DNA of 10,095 nucleotides from JABCPE02 sp963516475. GTDB lineage: Bacteria > Bacteroidota > Bacteroidia > Flavobacteriales > Weeksellaceae. The first letter of the stretch is position 1. Each line of letters starts with the position of its first letter. The stretch spans positions 1 through 10,095 of the forward strand of contig CAUQBR010000030.1 of the NCBI GenBank assembly GCA_963516475.1. Reading direction: 5' to 3'. The notes under the pieces are model-generated. The model saw only the letters and a list, made by a program, of their open reading frames with translations, was not told the origin of the DNA and did not search any database. Positions 1-6,192 of the stretch are shown in pieces. Both the position numbers and the translations under genes were made by a program.

Positions 1-143
1 AACTTTTGTTTCAAGAAAACCTAAAAAATTCGGTAAGATTATTAGGGCTTTCCGTATCTAACCTGAATGTTTGGGAAAAACAAAACCAGCCAAAATATAT
101 TCAACTTCAGTTTGAGTTTCCACCTCACGAGAGAGACTCCTAA
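1..143 (+). CDS. dinB: DNA polymerase IV (Y-family), C-terminal end only
   Basis: Partial gene entering from the left edge; the first complete codon is at base 3 and the stop is TAA at 141-143. The visible 46 residues include VRLLGLSVSNLN followed by a short basic/polar stretch and IQLQFEF. This is the usual ending of the little-finger domain of DinB-type polymerases, where an R-LLG-S-SNL strand is followed some residues later by a QL-L-F strand. DinB is an error-prone translesion polymerase that extends mismatched or damaged primer ends. The catalytic palm lies outside the window, so the assignment rests only on this C-terminal motif. The gene converges with the small gene at 256-420, and a strong hairpin lies between them. 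Confidence 0.72.
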   Translation, partial: LLFQENLKNSVRLLGLSVSNLNVWEKQNQPKYIQLQFEFPPHERDS

Positions 144-161
144 AAAACTCACAAGAGTTTT
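144..161 (+). terminator. Small hairpin directly after the dinB stop
   Basis: AAAACTC and GAGTTTT form a 7-bp stem with a four-base loop (ACAA), starting one base after the stop codon. No U-rich tail follows on the plus strand, so it is at best a weak terminator or an mRNA 3' end stabiliser. The larger hairpin at 199-240 is the better candidate. Confidence 0.3.
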
Positions 162-198
162 CAGGAAATAATATGGAAAGATAATTGATATTTAATAA

Positions 199-240
199 AA
201 ACAAGTCCTGACAAATATGTCAATTTGTCAGGACTTGTTT
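199..240. terminator. Perfect 17-bp hairpin, probable bidirectional terminator
   Basis: Bases 199-215 and 224-240 are perfect inverted complements, with an 8-base loop (TATGTCAA). The arms have a GC-bearing core (AAGTCCTGAC) and A/T-rich outer ends. The hairpin lies between two convergent genes: dinB ending at 143 on the plus strand and the small gene ending at 256 on the minus strand. Read on the minus strand, the stem is followed by TTATTAAA, giving a T-rich tail. On the plus strand the stem itself ends in TTGTTT. Position and structure fit a terminator shared by both genes. Confidence 0.8.
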
Positions 241-255
241 GAGTGTAATTAGGAA

Positions 256-420
256 TTAAGCACATTGAATAAGTTTCCAAGTAACAGCCTTGCCACCATA
301 AGGAGGCATCGTATTCCCCTTAGCTATGGGAGCTGTAGTTGAAGGAGAACCAACTACTTTCCAAACTCCACTCTCTGGACATTTTTGTCCAGTTTTTGCA
401 GTAGTACCAATTGGACTCAT
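256..420 (-). CDS. Small conserved-looking 54-residue protein, unknown function
   Basis: A complete reading frame from ATG (418-420) to TAA (256-258), ending 16 bases before the strong hairpin at 199-240. The product begins MSPIGTTAKTGQKCPESGVW, continues through a TTAPIAKGNTMPP stretch (28-40) and ends with a TWKLIQCA tail. It has two cysteines (C14, C53) and two tryptophans (W20, W48), and no signal peptide or membrane segment. The pattern TG-KCP-SG-W-V-G ... PI-KG-TMPP ... W-L looks like a compact beta-rich domain and recalls small YjzC-like proteins; that likeness is from memory and weak. The plus-strand frame over the same bases is hydrophobic and low-complexity and is rejected as a shadow. 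The terminator position and ordered composition support a real gene; function is unknown. Confidence 0.6.
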   Translation of the reverse strand: MSPIGTTAKTGQKCPESGVWKVVGSPSTTAPIAKGNTMPPYGGKAVTWKLIQCA

Positions 421-626
421 AATCTTGAATTTTTATGATATTTATAGAGCACCTTGGCCTGCTCTATTTAGGCCACTCATTTTAATTTTGGTAAGCTCTC
501 TTTTTATTTTAGAAACACAAATATTATGCCAGTCTATATTATCAGTTCAAATACTACAACATTCATTTTCGTATGTTATACTATCTTATCGATTAGGCAT
601 TGAAAAATGGAAGAATGATCAGGCAA

Positions 627-1328
627 TTAAATCCTAACACCGAAGAAACTTCCTGCTAAGTCACTCACTCCCATAGCGATGGTTCCCCAAAAAGTAATAC
701 GGAGAATGGATTTCAGTGGGTTAGAGCCTCCTGTTTTAGCGGCAATTCCGCCCAAGAACGCAAGGAAAAGAATGGCAGAGCCGTAGAGATAATATTCTAA
801 ATGGTCAAATGGAGCAATGAAAACCACCAACAGAGGCAGCATACCGCCGAAGAGAAATGCTCCGCCAGATGCCAGAGCAGCCTGAAAGGATTTTGCTTGA
901 CTGATTTCGGTGATGCCCAGCTCGTCCCGTACATGCGCCGCCAGAGCATCATGCTCGGTTAGTTCTTTTGCTACCTGCATCGCGGTTTCTGGTTTTAGTC
1001 CTCGCAGTTCATAGATATGTGCAAGCATTTGTAGTTCTTCTTCAGGAGTGTCTTTCAGTTCTTGTCTTTCCCTCTCGATGTCCGCATGTTCTATATCCGT
1101 CTGCGAACTTACCGAAACATATTCTCCCGCTGCCATGGACAAAGCTCCTGCGATAATTCCTGCCGCTGTCGCTAAAATCACAGACTCTGGCGTGGAAGTC
1201 GCTGCGGCTACTCCTATGGCAAGGCTCGCCGTGGATAGTATGCCGTCATTAGCACCTAATACTGCGGCACGAAGCCAGTTACTACGATGGATATAGTGTT
1301 TTTCAAGGTAATCATCAAGGGTTTTCAT
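627..1328 (-). CDS. VIT1/CCC1-family divalent metal (Fe/Mn) transporter
   Basis: A 233-residue integral membrane protein of the vacuolar iron transporter family, which exports Fe(II) and/or Mn(II) from the cytoplasm, usually as a metal/proton antiporter. It has the family's N-terminal signature: LEKHYIHRSNWLRAA, then LGANDGILST (24-33) in the first membrane helix. ALSMAAGEYVSV (62-73) in helix two carries the Met and Glu thought to line the metal path. A charged, Glu-rich cytosolic segment follows (about 78-142, with EHADIERERQEL), matching the metal-binding domain of VIT1. Three more hydrophobic helices are at about 150-172, 176-197 and 207-230. Length is normal and complete. It is separated from sufD by a terminator and has its own -7 box, so it is probably a separate unit. 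A link to iron homeostasis beside the Fe-S operon is plausible but inferred. Confidence 0.9.
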   Translation of the reverse strand: MKTLDDYLEKHYIHRSNWLRAAVLGANDGILSTASLAIGVAAATSTPESVILATAAGIIAGALSMAAGEYVSVSSQTDIEHADIERERQELKDTPEEELQMLAHIYELRGLKPETAMQVAKELTEHDALAAHVRDELGITEISQAKSFQAALASGGAFLFGGMLPLLVVFIAPFDHLEYYLYGSAILFLAFLGGIAAKTGGSNPLKSILRITFWGTIAMGVSDLAGSFFGVRI

Positions 1329-1360
1329 TGAAGTATTTATTTAAAACTGAAGACTAGATG

Positions 1361-1368
1361 CAAAGATA
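1361..1368 (-). promoter_or_regulatory. Bacteroidota-type -7 box upstream of the VIT1-like gene
   Basis: On the minus strand the sequence reads TATCTTTG, an exact match to the Bacteroidota -7 consensus TAnnTTTG. It lies 32 bases before the ATG at 1328, leaving a short untranslated leader. No good -33 TTG/TTTG element is seen at the expected 19-21 bases upstream, so this is a half-supported promoter. It lies downstream of the suf terminator, which fits independent transcription. Confidence 0.45.
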
Positions 1369-1473
1369 GTTTTCTTTTGTGTAAATCTTATTTATCCATT
1401 AAGAAAAACATAAAAATTTATAAAAAGAATAAATAAGAATATTTTATGAAAAAGTTACAGAGTAATCATAAAA

Positions 1474-1505
1474 AATGGGAGAACTTCCGTAGAAATTCTC
1501 CCATT
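1474..1505 (-). terminator. Intrinsic terminator of the suf operon
   Basis: AATGGGAGAA (1474-1483) and TTCTCCCATT (1496-1505) form a perfect 10-bp stem with a 12-base loop. Read on the minus strand, the stem is followed by TTTT, giving a run of six T including the stem end, then ATGATT. It begins 24 bases after the sufD stop. This is a classical rho-independent terminator closing the suf transcript before the VIT1-like gene. Confidence 0.85.
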
Positions 1506-1528
1506 GCATTAAAAACAAAATGAATAAA

Positions 1529-2800
1529 TTATAAATCTATATTAACTTCAAGTTTCTCAGCCAATAGCTTTGCAACTTTCAGTTTCAGAGGCTCTATGTC
1601 TATGTTTTCCATAGCATCATTCGCGAAAGCATACAGCAGCAGTGCCTGAGCCTCTTTCTTGGAAATTCCTCTGGCTCTTAGATAGAATAGCGCTTCGTCA
1701 TTGAGCTGTCCTACGGTACATCCGTGCGAACATTTCACATCATCTGCAAAGATTTCCAGTTGCGGTTTGGTGTCTATGGTAGCTCCTTCGCTCAGCAGTA
1801 TGTTGTTATTTTGCTGGTAGGCATTGGTTTTCTGTGCGATTTTATTTACGAATACTTTTCCGTTGAACACGCCATGCGCTTTATCCTTGAACACACCTTT
1901 GTAGTTTTGGTAAGACTCACAGTTTGGCTCGTTGTGATGCACGGCTGTGTGGTGGTCTACCAGCTGTTCATTTCCGATGATGGTAATACCATTCATGAAG
2001 GAATTGATATTTTCTCCTGTGTGGATGAAGTCAAGATTGTTTCTCACCAATTTACCTCCGAAAGCAAAAGTATTTACTGTAGCTAGGCTGTCTCGCTCTT
2101 GTTTTGCGAAAGTGCTGTCTACCAGATAAGTAGTCTGGCCGTCGTTTTGGAGTTTGTGCCAGTCAGCCTTTGCATTTTTGCCCACGAAAATTTCCGTAAC
2201 CGAGTTGGTAAAAGTATAGGTTTCATCAAAGTTATGATGGCTCTCTATCACTTCCACTTTCGCGCCTTCTTCTACGATGAGGAGATTTCTCGTTGTATAA
2301 AATACATTTTCATCCTGATTTTCAGAGATGTAGAAAAGGTGAATGGGCTTTTCTATCACAGTGTTTTTAGGGACAAAAAGGAAAAATCCATCGCTGTACA
2401 GAGCATCGTTTAGGGCTGTGAATGCTGTGTTTTTAGGCTTTATTTGGTTAAAATATTTTTCGACCAAATCTTTATTGGAAGAAAAAGCATTATTTAAAGT
2501 CAAAAATTCTGCATTTTCTACGGAGATTTTGGATAGAGTCTTTTGGAATTTTCCATTGACAAAGACAATGAAATCAAAGTGCTCTTCTCCCAGATGCAGC
2601 TGGTCTAGCTGCTCTTTTGTAATGTGAAATTCCTGCTTCGGTGCCAGAGAATATTGCTTGTTCACGGCTTCGGACAGATCGGTATATTTGTATTCCTCAT
2701 CTTTTTTAGTGGGAAAACCTGTCGCCAAAAACTGGCTGAGTACCTCGGCTCTCTCGCTGGAAAGTGTGGATTTTAGTTGTTCTATTTGATTAAATAACAT
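1529..2800 (-). CDS. sufD: Fe-S cluster assembly protein SufD
   Basis: A 423-residue scaffold subunit that pairs with SufB on top of a SufC ATPase dimer in the cytoplasmic SufBC2D complex, where Fe-S clusters are built. The N-terminal helical part (1-100) contains TGFPTKKDEEYKYTDLSE, the usual SufD opening. A repetitive beta-helix core follows. The C-terminal region has DVKCSHGCTVGQLNDEALFYL: H359 in CSHG corresponds to the conserved SufD histidine (H360 in E. coli) at the SufB-SufD interface, and C357 and C361 flank it. Length is normal for the family. It lies 55 bases after sufC and ends just before the operon terminator. The usual flavobacterial follower, sufS, is absent here. Confidence 0.96.
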   Translation of the reverse strand: MLFNQIEQLKSTLSSERAEVLSQFLATGFPTKKDEEYKYTDLSEAVNKQYSLAPKQEFHITKEQLDQLHLGEEHFDFIVFVNGKFQKTLSKISVENAEFLTLNNAFSSNKDLVEKYFNQIKPKNTAFTALNDALYSDGFFLFVPKNTVIEKPIHLFYISENQDENVFYTTRNLLIVEEGAKVEVIESHHNFDETYTFTNSVTEIFVGKNAKADWHKLQNDGQTTYLVDSTFAKQERDSLATVNTFAFGGKLVRNNLDFIHTGENINSFMNGITIIGNEQLVDHHTAVHHNEPNCESYQNYKGVFKDKAHGVFNGKVFVNKIAQKTNAYQQNNNILLSEGATIDTKPQLEIFADDVKCSHGCTVGQLNDEALFYLRARGISKKEAQALLLYAFANDAMENIDIEPLKLKVAKLLAEKLEVNIDL

Positions 2801-2815
2801 AAATTTTGTATTTGA

Positions 2816-2843
2816 TTTGAAATTTTGGAGTTTGAAATTTGAG
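2816..2843. repeat. Short imperfect tandem repeat in the sufC-sufD gap
   Basis: Two adjacent copies of a near-identical unit, TTTGAAATTTTGGAG (2816-2830) and TTTGAAATTTGAG (2831-2843), fill most of the 55-base spacer between sufC and sufD. It may be simple slippage in AT-rich DNA; no regulatory role can be shown. Confidence 0.35.
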
Positions 2844-2855
2844 TTTTAACCTCAA

Positions 2856-3599
2856 TTATTTTACCAGCCAGTCGTATCCTTTTTCTTCTAATTCCAAAGC
2901 CAGTTCCTTGCCTCCAGTTTTTATGATTTTCCCATCCGCCAAAACATGCACGAAATCAGGCTGAATGTAGTTGAGCAGTCTTTGGTAGTGCGTGATTAGA
3001 AGCACTGCATTTCCTTGGTTTTTGAAATGATTCACACCTTCGGAAACGATTCTCAAAGCATCGATGTCAAGCCCAGAGTCCGTTTCATCCAAGATAGCCA
3101 ATTTAGGGTTCAGCATCAGCATTTGGAAGATTTCGTTTCTTTTTTTCTCTCCACCAGAGAAGCCTTCGTTCAGCGAACGAGAAAGGAAATCCTTTTTAAT
3201 TCCCAAAAGCTCTGATTTTTCGCGGATGAGCGCCATCATTTCTTTTGCTGGCATTTCTTCTAATCCGTTGGCTTTTCTAGTTTCGTTGATTGCCGCTTTG
3301 ATGAAGTTGGTTACCGATACACCAGGGATTTCCACAGGATACTGGAACGACATGAAAATACCTTTCTGAGCTCTTTCCTCTGGCGCATCTTCGCCAATGT
3401 CTTCACCTTCGAAAAGGATTTCTCCCTCTGTAACTTCATAGTCCTCTCTTCCTGCAATTACGGAAGAAAGTGTTGATTTACCAGCTCCGTTAGGTCCCAT
3501 AATGGCATGAACCTCACCAGGTTTTATCTCTAAATTGATTCCTTTCAAAATTTCGGCTCCGTCTTCTATTCGGGCATGTAAGTTATTGATTCTAAGCAT
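2856..3599 (-). CDS. sufC: Fe-S cluster assembly ATPase SufC
   Basis: A 247-residue ABC-type ATPase with no membrane partner; its ATP hydrolysis drives shape changes in SufBC2D that allow cluster assembly. All nucleotide-binding motifs are intact: Walker A GPNGAGKST (35-43), Q-loop Q86 in FMSFQYPVEIPG, ABC signature FSGGEKKR (147-154), Walker B LAILDETDSGLD (168-179, catalytic E172) and switch histidine H204 in LITHYQR. FQYPVEIPGVS and NEGFSGGEKKRNEI are SufC-specific. It is the first suf gene after the inserted block; the upstream gene ends 83 bases away. No -7 consensus is visible in that gap, so expression probably depends on read-through from the cassette or sufB, or on an unrecognised promoter. 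Confidence 0.98.
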   Translation of the reverse strand: MLRINNLHARIEDGAEILKGINLEIKPGEVHAIMGPNGAGKSTLSSVIAGREDYEVTEGEILFEGEDIGEDAPEERAQKGIFMSFQYPVEIPGVSVTNFIKAAINETRKANGLEEMPAKEMMALIREKSELLGIKKDFLSRSLNEGFSGGEKKRNEIFQMLMLNPKLAILDETDSGLDIDALRIVSEGVNHFKNQGNAVLLITHYQRLLNYIQPDFVHVLADGKIIKTGGKELALELEEKGYDWLVK

Positions 3600-3682
3600 T
3601 ATTAATGAAATTTATTTATTATTGATATTTTCTTATTTTATCTATTGTACATATAGAATGGGATATGCTCCCGTTTATATAA

Positions 3683-4207
3683 TTATTTCCATATTTTTTC
3701 CATAACCCCTTCCACAGTAGGTTGGAGATACTTACCATTTTTATACTCTGTGGTATTGAACACAGTAGGGTCGAAATGCGGACAGTTCAGTGCTAAAAAC
3801 TTATAAAAGTACTGATGTGCATAGAACATATCCATCATAAACTCCTCCTGAAAGTCGTTTTCGCACTCAAATTCACAGTCTATGATGATACGCACAAAAG
3901 CAGCGATATCTTCACGAGTGAGGTCGTTGTGCTTTACAGGGTCAGGCATTGCCAAATCAAAGGCAAAAGCCTCAATACCATTGCCTTCCCACCATTCCCA
4001 TAGCCAAGTATCGGAAAGGTCTTTACCCGTGAGTTTACTCAGGTATTGCTCCATCGCCTTGTATTCTTTATCAAATACTTCTTCAGGAGTGTCTTCGCTT
4101 TGAGCATCATGAAAGGCTTCATACTCTTCTAAGCGTTTTAGTACAAGTGGATACAGCTTTTCTGCTGTCGCGAAATCGGGGCGTAGTTCTTTTCTTAGAG
4201 TGTTCAT
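3683..4207 (-). CDS. Acidic hypothetical protein, candidate immunity protein (174 residues)
   Basis: Not recognised as a named family. It is a soluble, strongly acidic protein, rich in Glu, Asp and aromatic residues, with no signal peptide or membrane helix. Visible landmarks are an N-terminal helical region (1-60), a tryptophan-rich patch TWLWEWWEG (67-75), a helical segment LTREDIAAFVRIIIDCEFECE (about 96-116) and an aromatic stretch MFYAHQYFYKFLALNCPHFDP (127-147). Acidity, small size and placement beside a SUKH protein fit a toxin-neutralising immunity protein, but this is inference from context. Its start region (ATCAAATGAACACTCTAAG on the coding strand, 4212-4194) is identical to that of the truncated gene starting at 4992, although the proteins differ afterwards. 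It is the last cassette gene before sufC. Confidence 0.8.
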   Translation of the reverse strand: MNTLRKELRPDFATAEKLYPLVLKRLEEYEAFHDAQSEDTPEEVFDKEYKAMEQYLSKLTGKDLSDTWLWEWWEGNGIEAFAFDLAMPDPVKHNDLTREDIAAFVRIIIDCEFECENDFQEEFMMDMFYAHQYFYKFLALNCPHFDPTVFNTTEYKNGKYLQPTVEGVMEKIWK

Positions 4208-4212
4208 TTGAT
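4194..4212. repeat. 19-bp leader/start repeat, copy A
   Basis: CTTAGAGTGTTCATTTGAT covers the start codon of the 174-residue gene plus its short leader. It is identical to 4979-4997. The genes that follow the two copies are otherwise unrelated, so this looks like a shared expression leader or a recombination junction. Confidence 0.85.
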
Positions 4213-4259
4213 TTTAAATTTAATTAAAGTAAAAAAGAGTTAGTCGGTTAATTAGCAAA

Positions 4260-4766
4260 TTATTGATATCCCATTATTTTCAGACTTTCATCAGTTTTTA
4301 TAATTTGGAATTTTCCTAAACTATCGAGCAGTTCTTCAATAGCGTTGAGGTCTTGGGTTTCGTAGTTCGGGGGAACTAACTTACCAATATACGCTCCTTG
4401 CCAGCGTGCTTTGAACTCTATATATTCTATTTCACGGTAATAAGTAGGGTGTTCACCAGTGATTATCTTTTCTGAAATATAATCTTCATGAATGTATAAA
4501 GCACCATCATCTGCTATTTTATGCCAAGCAATTTCATTTACACAAAACCCAAAGAAATCATAAATTTCACATTGTTTGATAAGGTCTTTGTGAGCAACTA
4601 TGGCAGTAAAGAGTTTACGCCACTTGGCGTTGCTCATATATGAAACATCAAAGGTGCTTATTTTCTGCTCTAACCGTTTTATATAGCGATTGTAGTCCTC
4701 TTCTGTATCAAATAAATCCTTGTATGTTGCTTCTATGTTTTTCATTGCATAATTGCTAATTAGCAT
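4260..4766 (-). CDS. Hypothetical protein, candidate immunity protein (168 residues or 161 from a later start)
   Basis: Soluble protein with no signal peptide or membrane helix and no confident family. The N-terminal part (9-40) is charged and helical, followed by YMSNAKWRKLFTAI (43-56), an aromatic central part with FFGFCVNEIAWHKI (71-84) and a tail ending LKIMGYQ. The S/N-N-KW-+L motif and the -GY ending recall DUF6678-type proteins, but only loosely. The first ATG (4764-4766) overlaps the stop of the upstream 78-residue gene by 11 bases and has an AGAGAAG sequence just upstream. That region belongs to the duplicated block, however, so Met8 (4743-4745, beginning MKNIEATYK) may be the true start. 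Its neighbours suggest an immunity-type role; this is inferred. Confidence 0.75.
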   Translation of the reverse strand: MLISNYAMKNIEATYKDLFDTEEDYNRYIKRLEQKISTFDVSYMSNAKWRKLFTAIVAHKDLIKQCEIYDFFGFCVNEIAWHKIADDGALYIHEDYISEKIITGEHPTYYREIEYIEFKARWQGAYIGKLVPPNYETQDLNAIEELLDSLGKFQIIKTDESLKIMGYQ

Positions 4767-4980
4767 ATTTCTTCTCTATTCTTTTAGCGATGGTTTTTCC
4801 TGTGTTTTTATAGTATTTTTCCGTAAAAGTCAGACTTTTAAGATATTCTATATCACTCTTATCGCCAAACGCCTGAAAGCACACGGTAGCATTGCACATT
4901 AGCGCTTCGTTATTTTTTGTTTGTGCAAAGCTGATGATTTGCTTTAAAACAGGCACAAAAGCCTCGTGAAGGTCTTTACT
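4756..4980. repeat. 225-bp direct repeat, copy A
   Basis: Aligns without gaps to 6193-6417 (constant offset 1437), running from the stop codon of the 78-residue gene to the GGTCTTTACT segment, just inside the start. Differences are scattered single bases. Beyond both ends similarity stops abruptly. The repeat covers the 3' third of the HEAT-like gene and marks a segmental duplication. Confidence 0.9.
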
Positions 4981-4992
4981 TAGAGTGTTCAT
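4756..4992 (-). CDS. Truncated paralogue of the HEAT-like protein (78 residues)
   Basis: From residue 5 to the end this product matches the last 74 residues of the 221-residue protein at 6193-6858: 66 of 74 positions are identical with no gaps, including FGDKSDIEYLKSLTFTE and GKTIAKRIEKK. The N-terminal two thirds of that protein are missing. The first four residues (MNTL) and the leader come instead from a sequence identical to the start of the 174-residue gene. It is therefore either a recombination relic or a short domain that is still translated; the frame and stop are intact and most differences are conservative. Its stop overlaps the possible start of the 168-residue gene, and the hydrolase gene ends 8 bases upstream. 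Confidence 0.7.
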   Translation of the reverse strand: MNTLSKDLHEAFVPVLKQIISFAQTKNNEALMCNATVCFQAFGDKSDIEYLKSLTFTEKYYKNTGKTIAKRIEKKYAN

Positions 4993-4997
4993 TTGAT
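4979..4997. repeat. 19-bp leader/start repeat, copy B
   Basis: CTTAGAGTGTTCATTTGAT is identical to 4194-4212, with mismatches immediately on both sides. In each copy it contains the start codon (CAT on this strand), the next three codons and a short untranslated leader of a minus-strand gene. It supplies the start of the 78-residue truncated gene, directly next to the edge of the 225-bp repeat. Confidence 0.85.
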
Positions 4998-5000
4998 ATG

Positions 5001-5918
5001 TTAGTTTTTGATAAACTGAGCAATAGCTTCTATAAGTTTAGGTGAAGTAGGTATATCTGGGTTTAGGTAAGATTGCTGATTTTCTTCTATTGTTTTTACT
5101 TCTTTTAATATATGGTTCATTCCTTCTACAAAGAGGAGTTGAGCCTTAGGTTGTGCTTCTTTGAGAAGTTGCGCTTCTTTTTTTTCTACCTGTAAATCAT
5201 TAGTTCCTTGTATAATAAAAACAGGAATTTTCATCTTTGCTATCTCTTTAGTGGGATAATATTTAAACCAAGAGATAAGATAAGGTTGTACACTCTTCCT
5301 AAATACAGGAGCCAAATAAGGAGAAATATTATCTACTTGTTCTCCTTTTTTTAATAGATTGAGGACTCTTTGGGCTTCCTCTTTGAGTTGAGGAGCATTC
5401 TTCTTTATTTGCTCTTCAATGAGTGTAGCACTATTACTGCCCGCTCCTGAAAGAGAAATTAATTTAGAGATAGGAGTTTTCTGAGCAACAAGAAGTCCTA
5501 TTAGAGCCCCCTCAGAGTGTCCTATAATTATGATATTTTTATACTTTTTTTTGAAATAGTTTACTACCAATAGAGCATCGTTTACTCCATCTTCAAAGGT
5601 GAGCTTATCCTCTTGTATAGTACCTTTATTCGTTTGGGCAATGATACGCTTGTCATAATGAAAAACAGATATTTCTTTTTCTGCTAAACCTTCAGCGAGA
5701 TATTTTAAAGAATTATTCTTTAGATGTGCTTGATTTCCATCGCGGTCGGTGGGACCTGACCCTGCAATAAGTATAGCTAATGGAGTGTTGTTCTGCTTTT
5801 TAGGAGACAAGAGTGTTCCTTGTATTTCCTCATCAATACTCATTTGTGTAGTGACATAGTTTTTTTCTTGGGCAAAGGCTCCAAAGCAAATCAAAGATAA
5901 TAGGATTGATAATTTCAT
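5001..5918 (-). CDS. Secreted alpha/beta hydrolase (serine aminopeptidase/esterase-like)
   Basis: A 305-residue protein with an N-terminal signal peptide (MKLSILLSLICFGAFA, probable cleavage before Q17), so it acts in the periplasm or outside the cell. The mature part is a complete alpha/beta hydrolase: oxyanion-hole region AGSGPTDRDG (52-61), nucleophile elbow IGHSEGA (132-138, Ser135), acid Asp241 in IIQGTNDLQV and His269 in EGMNHILKE, all in the correct order and spacing. GSGPTDRDGN and the FHYDKR motif (86-91) are typical of the S33-like/YqiA-like secreted hydrolases common in Bacteroidota. The substrate is unknown; peptide, ester or acyl compounds are possible. It is the only exported product in the cassette, an odd member among small cytosolic proteins. 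A possible promoter lies just upstream. Confidence 0.88.
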   Translation of the reverse strand: MKLSILLSLICFGAFAQEKNYVTTQMSIDEEIQGTLLSPKKQNNTPLAILIAGSGPTDRDGNQAHLKNNSLKYLAEGLAEKEISVFHYDKRIIAQTNKGTIQEDKLTFEDGVNDALLVVNYFKKKYKNIIIIGHSEGALIGLLVAQKTPISKLISLSGAGSNSATLIEEQIKKNAPQLKEEAQRVLNLLKKGEQVDNISPYLAPVFRKSVQPYLISWFKYYPTKEIAKMKIPVFIIQGTNDLQVEKKEAQLLKEAQPKAQLLFVEGMNHILKEVKTIEENQQSYLNPDIPTSPKLIEAIAQFIKN

Positions 5919-6192
5919 TATAAAAATAGTCTAAAGTTATAAAATATGTCGTAAAGCTACAAATAACACTATAAATATAGAACTCTTGTTTATTGATTTA
6001 TTAAATGTAAAGGATATAATTAAATTATAATATTTTTTATATAAGAAACAGAAAAACTGTTGTTTGTTCAGTTATCTTTGGTTTATCCTTTACTAAAAGT
6101 TCGCTCAGCATATACTTAACTGTGCTTGAGAGTTGACTTTGATAGAGGAGTGGATAAAAAATTCTATTGGTAGGAATCATAGGAACAATTTA
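5919..6192. other. AT-rich intergenic stretch with a doubtful 47-residue frame
   Basis: The longest gap inside the cassette. It contains a minus-strand frame from ATG at 6178-6180 to TAA at 6037-6039 (47 residues, beginning MIPTNRIFYPLLYQSQ and ending hydrophobic). The ATG begins 13 bases after the stop of the HEAT-like gene, much as the 168-residue gene follows the truncated copy. Composition is unremarkable and no family is recognised; it may be a gene remnant or chance. The hydrolase promoter candidate lies at its left end. No tRNA, hairpin terminator or mobile-element end was seen. Confidence 0.4.
5932..5963 (-). promoter_or_regulatory. Possible Bacteroidota-type promoter for the hydrolase gene
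   Basis: On the minus strand TTTG (5963-5960) is followed after 20 bases by TAACTTTA (5939-5932), which matches TAnnTTTG except for the last base. The spacing agrees with the Bacteroidota -33/-7 arrangement. The leader to the ATG at 5918 would be only about 10 bases, and AT-rich DNA yields chance matches, so support is modest. Confidence 0.3.

Noticed and set aside
447..483. Inverted pieces AGAGCA/TGCTCT and GGCCT/AGGCC upstream of the small gene as a riboswitch-like leader
   Set aside because: Short mutually exclusive stems of 5-6 bp with no conserved core recognised; not enough to call a structured RNA.
326..637. 103-residue plus-strand frame
   Set aside because: Hydrophobic and low in motif content; it overlaps the more ordered minus-strand 54-residue gene and then runs through non-coding DNA. 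Treated as a shadow.
3660..3674. Hairpin GGGA-TATGC-TCCC between the 174-residue gene and sufC as a terminator
   Set aside because: Only a 4-bp stem with no T-run; too weak, and a terminator here would cut off sufC and sufD.
4755..4764. Palindrome GCTAATTAGC as an operator or attachment site
   Set aside because: A 10-bp AT-rich palindrome overlapping a stop codon at the repeat edge; no second copy and no integrase gene, so chance is enough.
6126..6175. Plus-strand VDFDRGVDKKFYW segment as a transposase remnant
   Set aside because: Only a very short frame bounded by stops on both sides; no terminal inverted repeat, target duplication or other transposase motif nearby.
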